Assembly: GCA_026225055.1 (NCBI GenBank)
Contig: JAMFSA010000245.1
Span: 1-40,314 of the forward strand
Length of the DNA stretch: 40,314 nt
DNA from: Mucilaginibacter xinganensis
GTDB lineage: Bacteria > Bacteroidota > Bacteroidia > Sphingobacteriales > Sphingobacteriaceae
Direction of reading: 5' to 3'
The notes under the pieces are model-generated. The model had not been told where the DNA came from and ran no database searches. It saw only the letters and a program-made list of their open reading frames with translations. Position numbers and translations under genes: made by a program. Every line of letters begins with the position of its first letter. The stretch's first letter is position 1. Shown one piece after another: positions 1-8,569 of this stretch.

Positions 1-907
1 CCGGAATGGTAAAAAATATTAAAAGCTTTCTACTGTCCATTACTTTTAACAGCAGCAAGCCGACAATACCACCAACTAACATTAATCCCCAAAAATTAGA
101 AACAGCACTTGCTCCTGCTACCTGCGGGTCGACATGATGATATTGAAACAGGAACTGCGACATCCAGTAAGATACTCCTTGCTCGGTACCCACATAACAG
201 AATAACGCAATAAAGTACAGGATAACCACAGGCTTTTTGAATAATAAAACGTGGGTTTTCCATGGACCTGCTTTTTCGTCTTCCGCTAATTCAACCTTGG
301 GGAATTTCGAGATGAGCATAACAGCAAACATAAAAATGCAGATGACCGTAAACACCCAATATAGAGATATCCATGACATGCCATGCGGAACCAATGGCTG
401 CAATAGTGAAAATACTCCTGCGTGATTCCCCTTGTTCATGTTTATCACCAGGTAAGAGTAAACCAATGGGCTAAGAAATGATGCCCCGCCGAATATCAGC
501 TGAGCCATAACAGAAGTAAAGGCATAATTCTCAGCCCCACCTGCGGTTCTCAACAGCGGGTTGATCACCACCTGTAGCATAGCCATACCACAACCGATGA
601 GGAAAAGAGAAATGATAGTAGTTAAATAGTTTGGCTCAATAGCTAAAAGTAGTGAGCCTAAAAAAGCGACCACAAAAGCAGCCACCATAATAACTTTCTC
701 ATTATACTTTTGTACCAGCATGCTTGTGGGGATAGACATTACCCCATAAGCAATGAAAAAAGCGAAGGGCAATACCCCTGCTAAAGCATCGCTTAGCTTA
801 AAATCATTAATAAATTCGGGAGAAAGAGGCCCTATAATATTGGTAATAAACGAGATCACGAAGAAGGTGAGCATTATTAGTGCTACAATGTAATAGTTAC
901 GTTTCAT
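1..907 (-). CDS. FucP/NagP-type sugar:H+ symporter (MFS), 3' end missing
   Basis: This is an inner-membrane sugar permease of the major facilitator superfamily, truncated by the left edge after about 302 codons. The reading frame opens at the ATG at 905-907 (MKRNYYIVALIMLTFF) and stays open to position 2. It shows successive hydrophobic helices and FucP-family features: an SPEF segment after helix 1, GYGVMSIPTS-like packing in helix 2, and NPLLRTAGG after helix 4. FucP-family members import fucose, glucose/galactose or GlcNAc (NagP). The substrate cannot be read from sequence. The gene lies 57 bp downstream of a GH18 chitinase and a NagX-like gene on the same strand, so GlcNAc or chitobiose is my preferred inference. 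The family is firm; the substrate is only contextual. Confidence 0.85.
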   Translation of the reverse strand, partial: MKRNYYIVALIMLTFFVISFITNIIGPLSPEFINDFKLSDALAGVLPFAFFIAYGVMSIPTSMLVQKYNEKVIMVAAFVVAFLGSLLLAIEPNYLTTIISLFLIGCGMAMLQVVINPLLRTAGGAENYAFTSVMAQLIFGGASFLSPLVYSYLVINMNKGNHAGVFSLLQPLVPHGMSWISLYWVFTVICIFMFAVMLISKFPKVELAEDEKAGPWKTHVLLFKKPVVILYFIALFCYVGTEQGVSYWMSQFLFQYHHVDPQVAGASAVSNFWGLMLVGGIVGLLLLKVMDSRKLLIFFTIP

Positions 908-964
908 CAGGGACTATTTGGTTTGTTTATTGAGTGAAAATAAATCTATATATTTTTTGATCAA

Positions 965-2113
965 TTATTTAAGATCGTGATTTATTTCTTTTAACAGGTA
1001 CTCCTTCTTATCACTGGAATATTCCCAAAACATTACCCCTGCCATACCATTGTCTTTCACATACTGGCATTTGTTTTTAACCGACCACTCATCATCAAAC
1101 GTTACAAATTGTTTGGTATCAGCATTAAATAAGTACGGCGCCTTTGCATCCTCATCACGGTAATATTTAAATGCCTTATTAGTGATCAAACTATCCTTTA
1201 TGAATGTGTAACCACCGCCACGCATCGACTTAACAACTTTACTGCCCAACCCATTTTGAACGGTATCGGCAGTTTCAAACCCATGACCGTAAAAAGCTAT
1301 ACCGATTACCAGTTTATTACGGGGAACACCGGCGGCAATAAAATCAGTTACTGCCTTGTCAGAATATTCAGTCGCGTTATATTTTTTAGAACCATATAAG
1401 CCAGTGTGGTGTATGGCTACGCCTAAACTGTCCTGTGCATAGTCATAAGTCATCAGGTTGATATAAGTAACATATTTTTGCACCTGATCCATCTCTGTAT
1501 GCGTTATATAGCCTTTAAAGCCACCAACCGCGGTACTCAGGATCATTTTCCTGCCGGTTTGCTGTTCTAACTGATCCAGATCCTGCCTTATGGCCTGGAA
1601 CATTAGCGTATAGTTATGCTTGTCCTCAGGGCGATTTATATTGCCTAATCCTTTTTGAGCAGGGTATTCCCAATCAATATCAACGCCATCCAATTGGTAT
1701 TTCCTCACAATATCAACCGCGCTGGCTGCAAATGCCTGCCGGGCAGTATCCGTGAGCACCGCATCCGAGAAATTTCCGCTCCAGGTCCACCCGCCGATAG
1801 AGATCACTATCTTAAGATCATGATTTCTTTTTTTGAGGCTGGCAAGATATTTTAAATTGATGGTATCTGTATTGAGTTTGCTTAACGTAGCCCGGTTATT
1901 CAGCACATTAACAAATGCGTAATTGATAACAGTCAGCTTTTTCGGGTCGACCATCGTTGTATCAATTAATCCCCTGTAACCGCCTACATAACCAATTACC
2001 ACATACTTTTTCTTTTGGGCATTGGCCGATAGATTAAAACCAATCACAAGCGATAAACAAAGCAATACAGCAGTATATACTTTATTACTAATGAGTTTGA
2101 AATTCAATTTCAT
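965..2113 (-). CDS. Secreted GH18 chitinase
   Basis: This is a glycoside hydrolase family 18 enzyme, expected to cut beta-1,4-GlcNAc polymers by substrate-assisted catalysis. Residues 1-32 form a signal peptide ending in SANA-Q, so it is exported. The catalytic DxxDxDxE motif is intact at residues 142-149 (DGVDIDWEYP), with E149 as acid/base. The SIGGW strand motif lies near 105-109 and an MTYDY motif lies further on. The length, 382 residues, is that of a single-domain GH18 with no carbohydrate-binding module. It starts 14 bp after a NagX-like gene and is followed by a NagP-like transporter, fitting a chitin/GlcNAc unit. An endo-N-acetylglucosaminidase or peptidoglycan-directed activity cannot be excluded, since GH18 includes both. 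Confidence 0.92.
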   Translation of the reverse strand: MKLNFKLISNKVYTAVLLCLSLVIGFNLSANAQKKKYVVIGYVGGYRGLIDTTMVDPKKLTVINYAFVNVLNNRATLSKLNTDTINLKYLASLKKRNHDLKIVISIGGWTWSGNFSDAVLTDTARQAFAASAVDIVRKYQLDGVDIDWEYPAQKGLGNINRPEDKHNYTLMFQAIRQDLDQLEQQTGRKMILSTAVGGFKGYITHTEMDQVQKYVTYINLMTYDYAQDSLGVAIHHTGLYGSKKYNATEYSDKAVTDFIAAGVPRNKLVIGIAFYGHGFETADTVQNGLGSKVVKSMRGGGYTFIKDSLITNKAFKYYRDEDAKAPYLFNADTKQFVTFDDEWSVKNKCQYVKDNGMAGVMFWEYSSDKKEYLLKEINHDLK

Positions 2114-2127
2114 ATAAACTTTGTTTG

Positions 2128-3303
2128 TTAGATTTTTAATCTTAGTCGTTTCTTTTCCAGCAGGCCGCCTATCCAGATGATGATGAATGCGGTCGCCATA
2201 GAGCGCAGCAAACCGATGAACCCATAATTAAGGATATGCGGATATTCAATACCAAGCAATTCAATTAAGCTTACCTGTATGTATGGTAATAAATAGCAGG
2301 TTAAAGTACTGGTACCTGCCGGAGCGATGATTTTGAAAAAACTCTTTTTGCCCTTAATATCCACCACATAGATTAATAACTCAAACATGAGTATAGTTAT
2401 ACCGCTGCAAATAAACACCCAACCGGGTGTCGAGCGTATTTTTGAGATCCCCTCGGTGTATGGGCGAAGTAATAAGCCTAAAATAATTAATCCTACGCCT
2501 GCAATTGTAAAGATTGTCCATAAGCGTTGCGTACGGTTCTTTTCAACCAGGTAGGCATAAACTCCTGAAATAACTACACCACCCATAGTTAAGGTTGCCG
2601 ATGCGGCATCGCCTATTACCCATAAGCCACTATGTGTAAAAATTGAATGAAAGGCAATGTTTAATCCTGCTAATACCACGTAAACTATTAACATGGCACC
2701 CAGCCTGCCTTTAAATATAAAAAAGGCAAGCGCGCAAACCAGGTACGACCAGCCAATTATACCTAATATGCCCCACCATGAAGTATGCATCCATGTTGAA
2801 TGCTCGGGAGTACCACCTTTATACAATATGGCCATTACAATAAGCGCTGCAATACCAATACCTACCAATATATTTTTCTTGGCTTTTGCCATGGTTTCCG
2901 GGTAATCAAGCCAGATCAGGAAAAAACTAAATGTGATAATGAGTTCCCAAACGGCGTGAGGCAGCGGAGCCGATACACTGTTGTATTCTTCAAGGTTTAC
3001 ATGGTAAAAACCTATTATAAGCAATGCCGCGCTGCGGGTAAGGATGTAAAACAAGATTGAAAGCTGCGAATCGCCTTTCTTCATCCGGTTTTTTATGGCG
3101 AATGGCAGCGATAAGCCTACAATAAAAAGAAAGGCCGGAAATATGGTATCGGCAAAGCCTAATGCATCTTCGTATTCCTTTGCGTGATCTATCCAAACGG
3201 GGACTAACTTTAAACCACTTGAGTCATTAACAAATATCATTAATAACATGGTAATAGCCCTGAGAACATCAATAGATGAAAGGCGACTGGGAAGTTGTTG
3301 CAT
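2128..3303 (-). CDS. NagX-like membrane protein (DUF5009 / HGSNAT family)
   Basis: This is a polytopic inner-membrane protein of about 391 residues, related to heparan-alpha-glucosaminide N-acetyltransferase and to bacterial NagX. The N-terminus, RLSSIDVLRAITMLLMIFVND, followed by an FPAFLFIVGLSLPFA helix, is characteristic of this family. About ten hydrophobic helices follow. I chose the ATG at 3301-3303 because it places the conserved SIDVLR segment eight residues in. The frame stays open to 3369, but that 22-residue extension has no family character. NagX genes occur in GlcNAc regulons of Shewanella and Xanthomonas with an unproven role, probably in amino-sugar transport or acetylation. 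Here it heads a NagX-GH18-sugar-permease set, which supports the same assignment. The biochemical function remains unproven. Confidence 0.85.
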   Translation of the reverse strand: MQQLPSRLSSIDVLRAITMLLMIFVNDSSGLKLVPVWIDHAKEYEDALGFADTIFPAFLFIVGLSLPFAIKNRMKKGDSQLSILFYILTRSAALLIIGFYHVNLEEYNSVSAPLPHAVWELIITFSFFLIWLDYPETMAKAKKNILVGIGIAALIVMAILYKGGTPEHSTWMHTSWWGILGIIGWSYLVCALAFFIFKGRLGAMLIVYVVLAGLNIAFHSIFTHSGLWVIGDAASATLTMGGVVISGVYAYLVEKNRTQRLWTIFTIAGVGLIILGLLLRPYTEGISKIRSTPGWVFICSGITILMFELLIYVVDIKGKKSFFKIIAPAGTSTLTCYLLPYIQVSLIELLGIEYPHILNYGFIGLLRSMATAFIIIWIGGLLEKKRLRLKI

Positions 3304-3454
3304 GAAATAATATTGAGATTCTAAAATACAGATAAAAACATTAAACTGCTTATTTTGAATTAAAAACAAGCAGATGCAGGGCTTATGTAGTGGTAAATTT
3401 ACATAAGCGCAATTACAATTTTAGTAATAGATAAGCAAATTTCAGCCCGGTTAA

Positions 3455-4525
3455 TTATTTCCAGGCTTTCCTTAAAAACCTGAGCCAGTTGCCGTGCATC
3501 ATGTTTTCAATATCGGTTGGGTTGTAGCCACGTTTGGCAAGTAAACCGGTCACCTTTTGCAGATCGGCAATTGTTTCCAGATCATAAGGACATTGCTCTC
3601 GTCCAAACGCACCATCCAGATCTGAGCCGATGCCAACATGCAGCGTATTTCCAGCTATTTGACATATATGATCGATGTGATCTATCATCACTTCCAGATT
3701 ACAACCCATACCTATTGGTGTTGATACTCCCCTCACCCATCCCGGCACCATCATCCAGGCATCTAAAGCAGCCCCGATAACGGCATCTCTTTCTATCAAT
3801 ACTTTGATCTGCTCGTCACTATACTGGCGGTTATGATTCACCAAGGCCCGACAGTTGTTATGGCTGGCCCAAACATGCCCGTTGAAATGATCGAGCGCTT
3901 CCCAAAAACTATCATCGCACAAATGGGTGGCATCCAAAATTACGTTCAGCCGTTCCATTTCCTTTAATAGCTCATGGCCTTTTGAGCCCATATAACCCGT
4001 TGCATCGGTTCCCTGCGCATACCGGCCCGGTCCATAGTGTGCAGGGCCAACGGCTCTTAGTCCATTGTTATAAGCACGCTCCAAATGTCCAACTGTAACC
4101 AATGAATCAGCGCCCTCTAAGCTTAAAATATAGCCTACGGGCTTGTGTTCATTACTGTTTCCATCATTCCAAAGTTGTAAATGGCGTTCTAAAGTTTCCA
4201 GGTTATTGATCTGCACCATCTCGCCCTTATCTTCCATGGCCTTATACCACGCTAACTGGCCCTGTGTTTGCGCCCATGCCTGTTCAGGTGAATGCCAGCC
4301 GGGTAAATGATTATCGGGCGCTACAAAACGTCCGATTTGTGTGGCAACTACCAAACCAATGTTTCCTTTGCGTAAGGTTGGTAACGATACTACACCTTTA
4401 CCACGATCAGGTTTATCTGTAAGCCCGGCCTCCCGCTCATTAATTGCTGCGATGGGTTGCGTTAGGTCGCGGTTCCATTCCAGCGCGTTCATACTCAGGT
4501 CGAGGTGGGCATCTACAATAAACAT
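3455..4525 (-). CDS. Peptidase M19 (membrane/renal dipeptidase family)
   Basis: This is a dinuclear-zinc dipeptidase of the M19 family, 356 residues. The metal ligands are visible: H7 and D9 (DAHLDL), bridging E137 (LSLEGAD), a His in DATHLCDD, a His in ASHNNC, and D in GSDLDG. M19 enzymes hydrolyse dipeptides and many accept a D-residue at the C-terminal position, which is unusual among peptidases. There is no signal peptide, so the enzyme is probably cytoplasmic. It starts 5 bp after the D-TA family PLP gene and is the last gene of a tight four-gene unit with RidA and a GntP-type permease. That context suggests it releases D-amino acids from imported L,D-dipeptides. The family is firm; the substrate is inferred. 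Confidence 0.9.
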   Translation of the reverse strand: MFIVDAHLDLSMNALEWNRDLTQPIAAINEREAGLTDKPDRGKGVVSLPTLRKGNIGLVVATQIGRFVAPDNHLPGWHSPEQAWAQTQGQLAWYKAMEDKGEMVQINNLETLERHLQLWNDGNSNEHKPVGYILSLEGADSLVTVGHLERAYNNGLRAVGPAHYGPGRYAQGTDATGYMGSKGHELLKEMERLNVILDATHLCDDSFWEALDHFNGHVWASHNNCRALVNHNRQYSDEQIKVLIERDAVIGAALDAWMMVPGWVRGVSTPIGMGCNLEVMIDHIDHICQIAGNTLHVGIGSDLDGAFGREQCPYDLETIADLQKVTGLLAKRGYNPTDIENMMHGNWLRFLRKAWK

Positions 4526-4530
4526 GGTTC

Positions 4531-5634
4531 TTAAATATTAATTTTCCGGTCGCGTGCTATGGTTTTCCATTCGCCCGACACCTTTTTATCTTCAATTATT
4601 ATGACCCGTTCGTATAGCGCTACGGTTGGGCAAATATGGTATGGCAATCCATAAAGCAGATCGCCGATTTTATAGCCATGGCCTGCACCGGCCTCTAAAA
4701 CTAAATGCTCTTCGCTGTGGCCAACAGGCTTAAGTCCGGGCGCGTTTAAAAATACCACCCGTTTATCCAATGTATTTTCAGATGCGATGGATTTATGCCC
4801 CAGGTCGACACAAATCCGAGTTTCATCCGGTATAGATACCACCCTGCTTAATACCAAAGCCGCAGGGAAAAACTCTTGCTCTTTGCAAGCTTTGCCATAA
4901 CCTTCATCCCAATAAATAAATGTACCTGGGCTGCATTCCACATCTTTCCTTTTGGCGTGGATTGGAAAAGTTGGGGTTCCTCCCACAATAACTGTGAGGC
5001 TATATCCATCATCTTTAAATTGATCTATTAATTCTTCAAGCTGAGCAAACGATTCATTGCAGCGTTGAGTTCTAACTTCAAGATTGGCATCATGAATATG
5101 GCCATCATAGGCATGTAAACCTATCAAATTAATATTTGATAGTACCCGGCACTCTTCATAAAAATCAAATGCATCCTGCGGGTGGATACCTGATCTGTTC
5201 ATCCCAACATTTATATCGATATAAACATCAATATAAAGCTTATTTCTAATTGCTTCAGCATTGATATTTTGCGCCGATTCCATGTTATCAATTAAACAGG
5301 AATATCGTGTATCAGGATATTGCTTTATCAAAGCGACTAATCGATCTATTTTAGGGCCGTAAGGCTGATAGGCTAATAAAACATCTTTCGCCTTGCACAT
5401 GCCCAGCATTTCAGCTTCAGCAATGGTAGCGCATTTAAATTTGTTTATCCCTGCTTCAATGCTTAAAAGAGCAGCCTCCTTACACTTATGCGTTTTTACA
5501 TGCGGCCTTAATCGACCTACATTATCTATATGCGTTTTAAGCAAATCGAGGTTGTATTTTACCCTTTGGGGATAAACTACCAACGCAGGCGTATCTACCC
5601 GATCAACATCCGAAATATTGAACCAGTCTTGCAT
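4531..5634 (-). CDS. D-TA family PLP enzyme (D-serine dehydratase / D-threonine aldolase-like)
   Basis: This is a fold-type III PLP enzyme of 367 residues with an N-terminal alanine-racemase-like TIM barrel. The Schiff-base lysine is K47 in RPHVKTHKC, the family signature. The C-terminal Zn2+/Mn2+ site is present as a His-x-Cys pair near residues 333-335 (PYHICPT) with the conserved HSEEH segment upstream. Members either dehydrate D-serine (DSD1 type) or cleave D-threonine or D-3-hydroxyaspartate. Dehydration gives 2-aminoacrylate, which RidA hydrolyses, and a RidA-type gene lies 10 bp upstream. That makes D-serine or D-threonine dehydratase activity the more likely option. The GntP-type permease at the head of the unit would then play the DsdX role. 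The exact reaction is not decided by sequence. Confidence 0.85.
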   Translation of the reverse strand: MQDWFNISDVDRVDTPALVVYPQRVKYNLDLLKTHIDNVGRLRPHVKTHKCKEAALLSIEAGINKFKCATIAEAEMLGMCKAKDVLLAYQPYGPKIDRLVALIKQYPDTRYSCLIDNMESAQNINAEAIRNKLYIDVYIDINVGMNRSGIHPQDAFDFYEECRVLSNINLIGLHAYDGHIHDANLEVRTQRCNESFAQLEELIDQFKDDGYSLTVIVGGTPTFPIHAKRKDVECSPGTFIYWDEGYGKACKEQEFFPAALVLSRVVSIPDETRICVDLGHKSIASENTLDKRVVFLNAPGLKPVGHSEEHLVLEAGAGHGYKIGDLLYGLPYHICPTVALYERVIIIEDKKVSGEWKTIARDRKINI

Positions 5635-5644
5635 TTGGTTATTT

Positions 5645-6112
5645 TTATTGCTCTAATTCAAAAAGCGCTTCAATCTCGACAGGGATATTATCAGGCAATG
5701 AGCCAAAGCCTACTGCACTTCTAACACCTATACCGTTTTCAGGTCCCCATACTTCGGCAAAAAGCTCGCTGCAGCCATTGATAATGTAAGGATGTTTTTC
5801 AAACTCAGGCACACAATTAACCATGCCTAATACCTTTATCACTCTTTTAACCTTATTCAAGCTGCCAAGGTTAGCTTTTATGGTCGACAAAATAGCAAGG
5901 CCAACCTGCCGGGCAGCTAGTTTACCATCGTGTATATCAATATCAGCACCGATACGGCCAATAATAAGGCTTTTATCATTCTGAACCGTGCCATGGCCTG
6001 ATACATACAGATATTTACCATCAACCAAACATGGTTTATAAACACCAAGCGGTGTAGGTGCAGGCGGCAATGTAAGGCCTGTTTTTGCAAAGTTTTCTTC
6101 AGGTGTGTTCAT
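5645..6112 (-). CDS. RidA-type enamine/imine deaminase
   Basis: This is a YjgF/YER057c/UK114-family protein of 155 residues, longer than the roughly 128 of canonical RidA. It belongs to the branch with an extended N-terminus (TLPPAPTPLGVYKP). The arginine that binds the substrate carboxylate in RidA is kept as R131 (GVRSAVGFGSLP), followed by the typical PVEIEALFEL strand. Active Rid proteins hydrolyse 2-aminoacrylate and related enamines made by PLP dehydratases, protecting other PLP enzymes. It sits between the GntP permease (12 bp upstream) and the D-TA family enzyme (10 bp downstream). The likely source of its substrate is therefore the neighbouring enzyme. The cellular location is cytoplasmic, since no signal peptide is seen. 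Confidence 0.88.
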   Translation of the reverse strand: MNTPEENFAKTGLTLPPAPTPLGVYKPCLVDGKYLYVSGHGTVQNDKSLIIGRIGADIDIHDGKLAARQVGLAILSTIKANLGSLNKVKRVIKVLGMVNCVPEFEKHPYIINGCSELFAEVWGPENGIGVRSAVGFGSLPDNIPVEIEALFELEQ

Positions 6113-6124
6113 TTGGCGAATATA

Positions 6125-7441
6125 TTATTTTACAAACTGATTTAAGATCAAAACTCCTACAATACCTACGGTGCCTACTAATGTTTCCATTACCGACCAC
6201 GATCGCAAAGTATCTTTAACACTGATATTAAAGTATTCTTTAAACATCCAAAAACCGGAGTCGTTAACGTGCGAGAACATCAAGCTGCCTGCCCCTACTG
6301 CCAATACCATCAGGTTAGGGTCGGTATGCGTTTGCAGCATTAATGGAGCAATTAACCCTGCTGTAGTAAGGCCCGCAACTGTTGCCGAACCTATACATAC
6401 CCGTATAATGGTAGCCATCAACCATCCAAGCACAAGCGGCGGCAGATCAACATTTTGCAGCATGCCCGCTATTTGCGCACTTGCACCGCTATCCGTTAAA
6501 ATCTGCTTTAATGCGCCTGATGCGCCGATGATTAAAATGATCATGGCAATATCCTTTACCGCATCTTCATAAATAGTCATGATCTCTGCCATACCTCTGC
6601 CTGTTTTGAGGCCTAATGAGTAAGTGGCAAACATTATTGAAATGATCATCACTACAGATGGCTGACCTATTAACGCCACCGCGGTTTGAAAAGGCAGGCG
6701 GCGATCATCAATATAAGGGTAAAGCGTGGTAAGCATTAATAACAATACAGGCAATAAAGCTGTAAAAAAACTAATTGCTGTACCGGGAGTTTTTTCTGCC
6801 GGAGCTTCTGTTGGTGCAAAAGTTTTAAGCGGATGCGCCTGCAGATTTTTTAATGTCCGTGTAAATAGCGGACCCGCAATAATTATAGCCGGTATAGCTA
6901 CAGCCAAGCCATATAACAGCGTAAGCCCCATACTGGCCTTAAATTGTATAACCAACGCCGATGGCGAAGGGTGCGGCGGCAAAAAGCCATGCGTAACCGA
7001 CAAAGCAGCCAGCATGGGCAAACCAATATATATTACCGGCATTTTATATTGGTAAGCGATTGAAAATATAAGTGGTACAACCAACACAAACCCTACCCCA
7101 TAAAACAATGGAATACCAATTACAAACCCCGTTGCTACCATTGCCCATTGAATATATTTAGGCCCGAATGCGTGCATTAATGCATCGGCAAGTTTATGGG
7201 CAGCACCGCTTTCGGCTAATAATTTACCCAACATGGCCCCTAGGCACAGGATAATAACCAAGCCTCCTAAGGTGTCGCCAATACCTTTTTCAATTGATTT
7301 AGGGATCTGCGTTGCCGGTAAACCAAGAGCAATACCCGCTACTACAGAAATGATTAAAAAGGATAAAAACGCGTTGATCTTACAGGCAGATATCAGGATA
7401 ACAAGGCCTGCAATACATAACAACACTATAACTAATGTCAT
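6125..7441 (-). CDS. GntP-family permease (gluconate / D-serine type)
   Basis: This is an inner-membrane H+ symporter of the GntP family, 438 residues, with about twelve to fourteen hydrophobic segments. Family features include an early GLGDTLGG-like loop (GIGDTLGGLVIILCLGAMLG), a GVGFVLVVPL segment, an HGFLPPHPSP loop, and a late MFSHVNDSGFW motif, all at the usual positions. GntP-family transporters carry gluconate, fructuronate or, in DsdX, D-serine. It heads a closely spaced unit with RidA, a D-TA family PLP enzyme and an M19 dipeptidase. No gluconate kinase or sugar-acid enzyme is nearby, so a D-amino acid substrate is the better inference. Upstream, at about 7465-7472 on the minus strand, a weak TAACTTTA box could be its -7 element. 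Confidence 0.9.
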   Translation of the reverse strand: MTLVIVLLCIAGLVILISACKINAFLSFLIISVVAGIALGLPATQIPKSIEKGIGDTLGGLVIILCLGAMLGKLLAESGAAHKLADALMHAFGPKYIQWAMVATGFVIGIPLFYGVGFVLVVPLIFSIAYQYKMPVIYIGLPMLAALSVTHGFLPPHPSPSALVIQFKASMGLTLLYGLAVAIPAIIIAGPLFTRTLKNLQAHPLKTFAPTEAPAEKTPGTAISFFTALLPVLLLMLTTLYPYIDDRRLPFQTAVALIGQPSVVMIISIMFATYSLGLKTGRGMAEIMTIYEDAVKDIAMIILIIGASGALKQILTDSGASAQIAGMLQNVDLPPLVLGWLMATIIRVCIGSATVAGLTTAGLIAPLMLQTHTDPNLMVLAVGAGSLMFSHVNDSGFWMFKEYFNISVKDTLRSWSVMETLVGTVGIVGVLILNQFVK

Positions 7442-7518
7442 TGAGATATAATTTATAATGGGTAAAGTTATATTAATATCTGAACGATTAAAAAGTAATT
7501 AGCTTAATTGAAACAGAC

Positions 7519-7551
7519 TTTGGATATTAACTTATCATTCAATTAACTTTG
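7519..7551 (+). promoter_or_regulatory. Bacteroidota-type promoter of the GH16 gene
   Basis: A TTTG at 7519-7522 is followed after 21 nt by TAACTTTG at 7544-7551, an exact match to the TAnnTTTG -7 consensus. The transcription start would fall near 7558, leaving a leader of about 18 nt before the ATG at 7576. This argues against the in-frame upstream ATG at 7549, which lies inside the -7 box. Confidence 0.7.
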
Positions 7552-7575
7552 TTACAAATTATACAACCAATACCT

Positions 7576-8394
7576 ATGAAATTTATTTACCTGCCTGCAT
7601 TAATGCTTTGCCTGTCGTCTGCTGCAATGGCTCAGCAAAAGCCCGATACTGTATTTTTTGAAAGCTTTAGCAGCAAAACACTAAACCGATCTGTATGGAA
7701 TGTGGAAGTTACCGGCCATACTGTAAATAATGAGCAGCAAGCTTATGTTGACTCCGCCAGCGTGCTTTCGCAGGCAGATGGGCTTTTATCCATAAAGCCG
7801 GTTTATCGTCCGGGCTATATCAGCGACATGAAAAAGCAATATGATTTTCTGTCGGGAAGAATAAACACCCGTGGCAAATTTGAGTTTACTTATGGAACAG
7901 CTTCAGCCCGCATTAAAATGACCGGCGGCGCGGGCTTATGGCCTGCATTCTGGGCTCTGGGCGAAGGCAAATGGCCCGACTGCGGCGAAATTGACATGAT
8001 GGAAACCGTTGGCGATTCATCATGGGTGAGCCATGCATTACATGGGCCAGGCTATTTTGGCAACACGCCGTTAGCGTTTCGTGCTTTTTTCCCAAAAGGC
8101 ATAACTGTTGACCAATGGCATATATACAAAGTGCAATGGAGTGCCGATAGCATTATTTTCAGTGTAGACGAAAAAGTTACTTATACTGTAACCCGCGCCA
8201 TGGTTGAACATTACGGACGCTGGGCATACGATAACCCAAAATTCATTATCTTGAATTTCGCATTAGGCGGAGGTTACCCTGAAGGTGTTAATAAAGTTAC
8301 TACTCCATATTATGGCATACCGCAAAGTACCGTAAACAAAGTAAAACAAGGCCAGGCACAAATGCTGGTTGATTGGGTGTTGGTGACTAAATAG
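7576..8394 (+). CDS. Secreted GH16 beta-glucanase
   Basis: This is a glycoside hydrolase family 16 enzyme of 272 residues, probably an endo-beta-1,3- or 1,3/1,4-glucanase (laminarinase/lichenase type). The catalytic signature ExDxxE is present as GEIDMMET, roughly E138, D140 and E143, with the bulged form typical of laminarinases. Upstream are the LWPAFWALG and KWPDCGEID segments common to the family. Residues 1-20 (MKFIYLPALMLCLSSAAMAQ) form a signal peptide, so the enzyme is periplasmic or exported. I chose the ATG at 7576 because it gives a clean signal peptide and lies just downstream of a consensus promoter. It is monocistronic, diverges from the GntP operon and is followed by a palindromic repeat. 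Confidence 0.92.
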   Translation: MKFIYLPALMLCLSSAAMAQQKPDTVFFESFSSKTLNRSVWNVEVTGHTVNNEQQAYVDSASVLSQADGLLSIKPVYRPGYISDMKKQYDFLSGRINTRGKFEFTYGTASARIKMTGGAGLWPAFWALGEGKWPDCGEIDMMETVGDSSWVSHALHGPGYFGNTPLAFRAFFPKGITVDQWHIYKVQWSADSIIFSVDEKVTYTVTRAMVEHYGRWAYDNPKFIILNFALGGGYPEGVNKVTTPYYGIPQSTVNKVKQGQAQMLVDWVLVTK

Positions 8395-8452
8395 TCTCCT
8401 TGCGTCATAGCAAGGACCTAAGTGATCCCAGAGTTTACAAATCTAATTATCA

Positions 8453-8538
8453 TGTCATTGCGAGCGATAGCGTGGCAACCTCGTCGCGTTCAATATGCAT
8501 GCGACGAGGTTGCTTCGTCGTTCCTCCTCGCAATGACA
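8453..8538. repeat. 86-bp REP-like palindrome, copy A
   Basis: This is an intergenic inverted repeat between the convergent GH16 and trehalase genes. The outer arms are TGTCATTGCGAG (8453-8464) and its complement (8527-8538). The inner arms are GCAACCTCGTCGC (8475-8487) and its complement (8501-8513), enclosing a short loop. A second copy of the same length lies at 19695-19780, and relatives lie at 18823-18900 and 37861-37955. Confidence 0.85.
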
Positions 8539-8569
8539 TTTATTAACTAATTAAGATTTTGATCCAAAC

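Noticed and set aside
3304..3369. N-terminal extension of the NagX-like protein to an ATG at 3369
   Set aside because: The 22 extra residues have no family character; the conserved RLSSIDVLR start fits the ATG at 3303.
6171..7055. Plus-strand open frames (133 and 109 codons) opposite the GntP gene
   Set aside because: They are antisense to a well-conserved permease, with unnatural composition and no recognisable motif.
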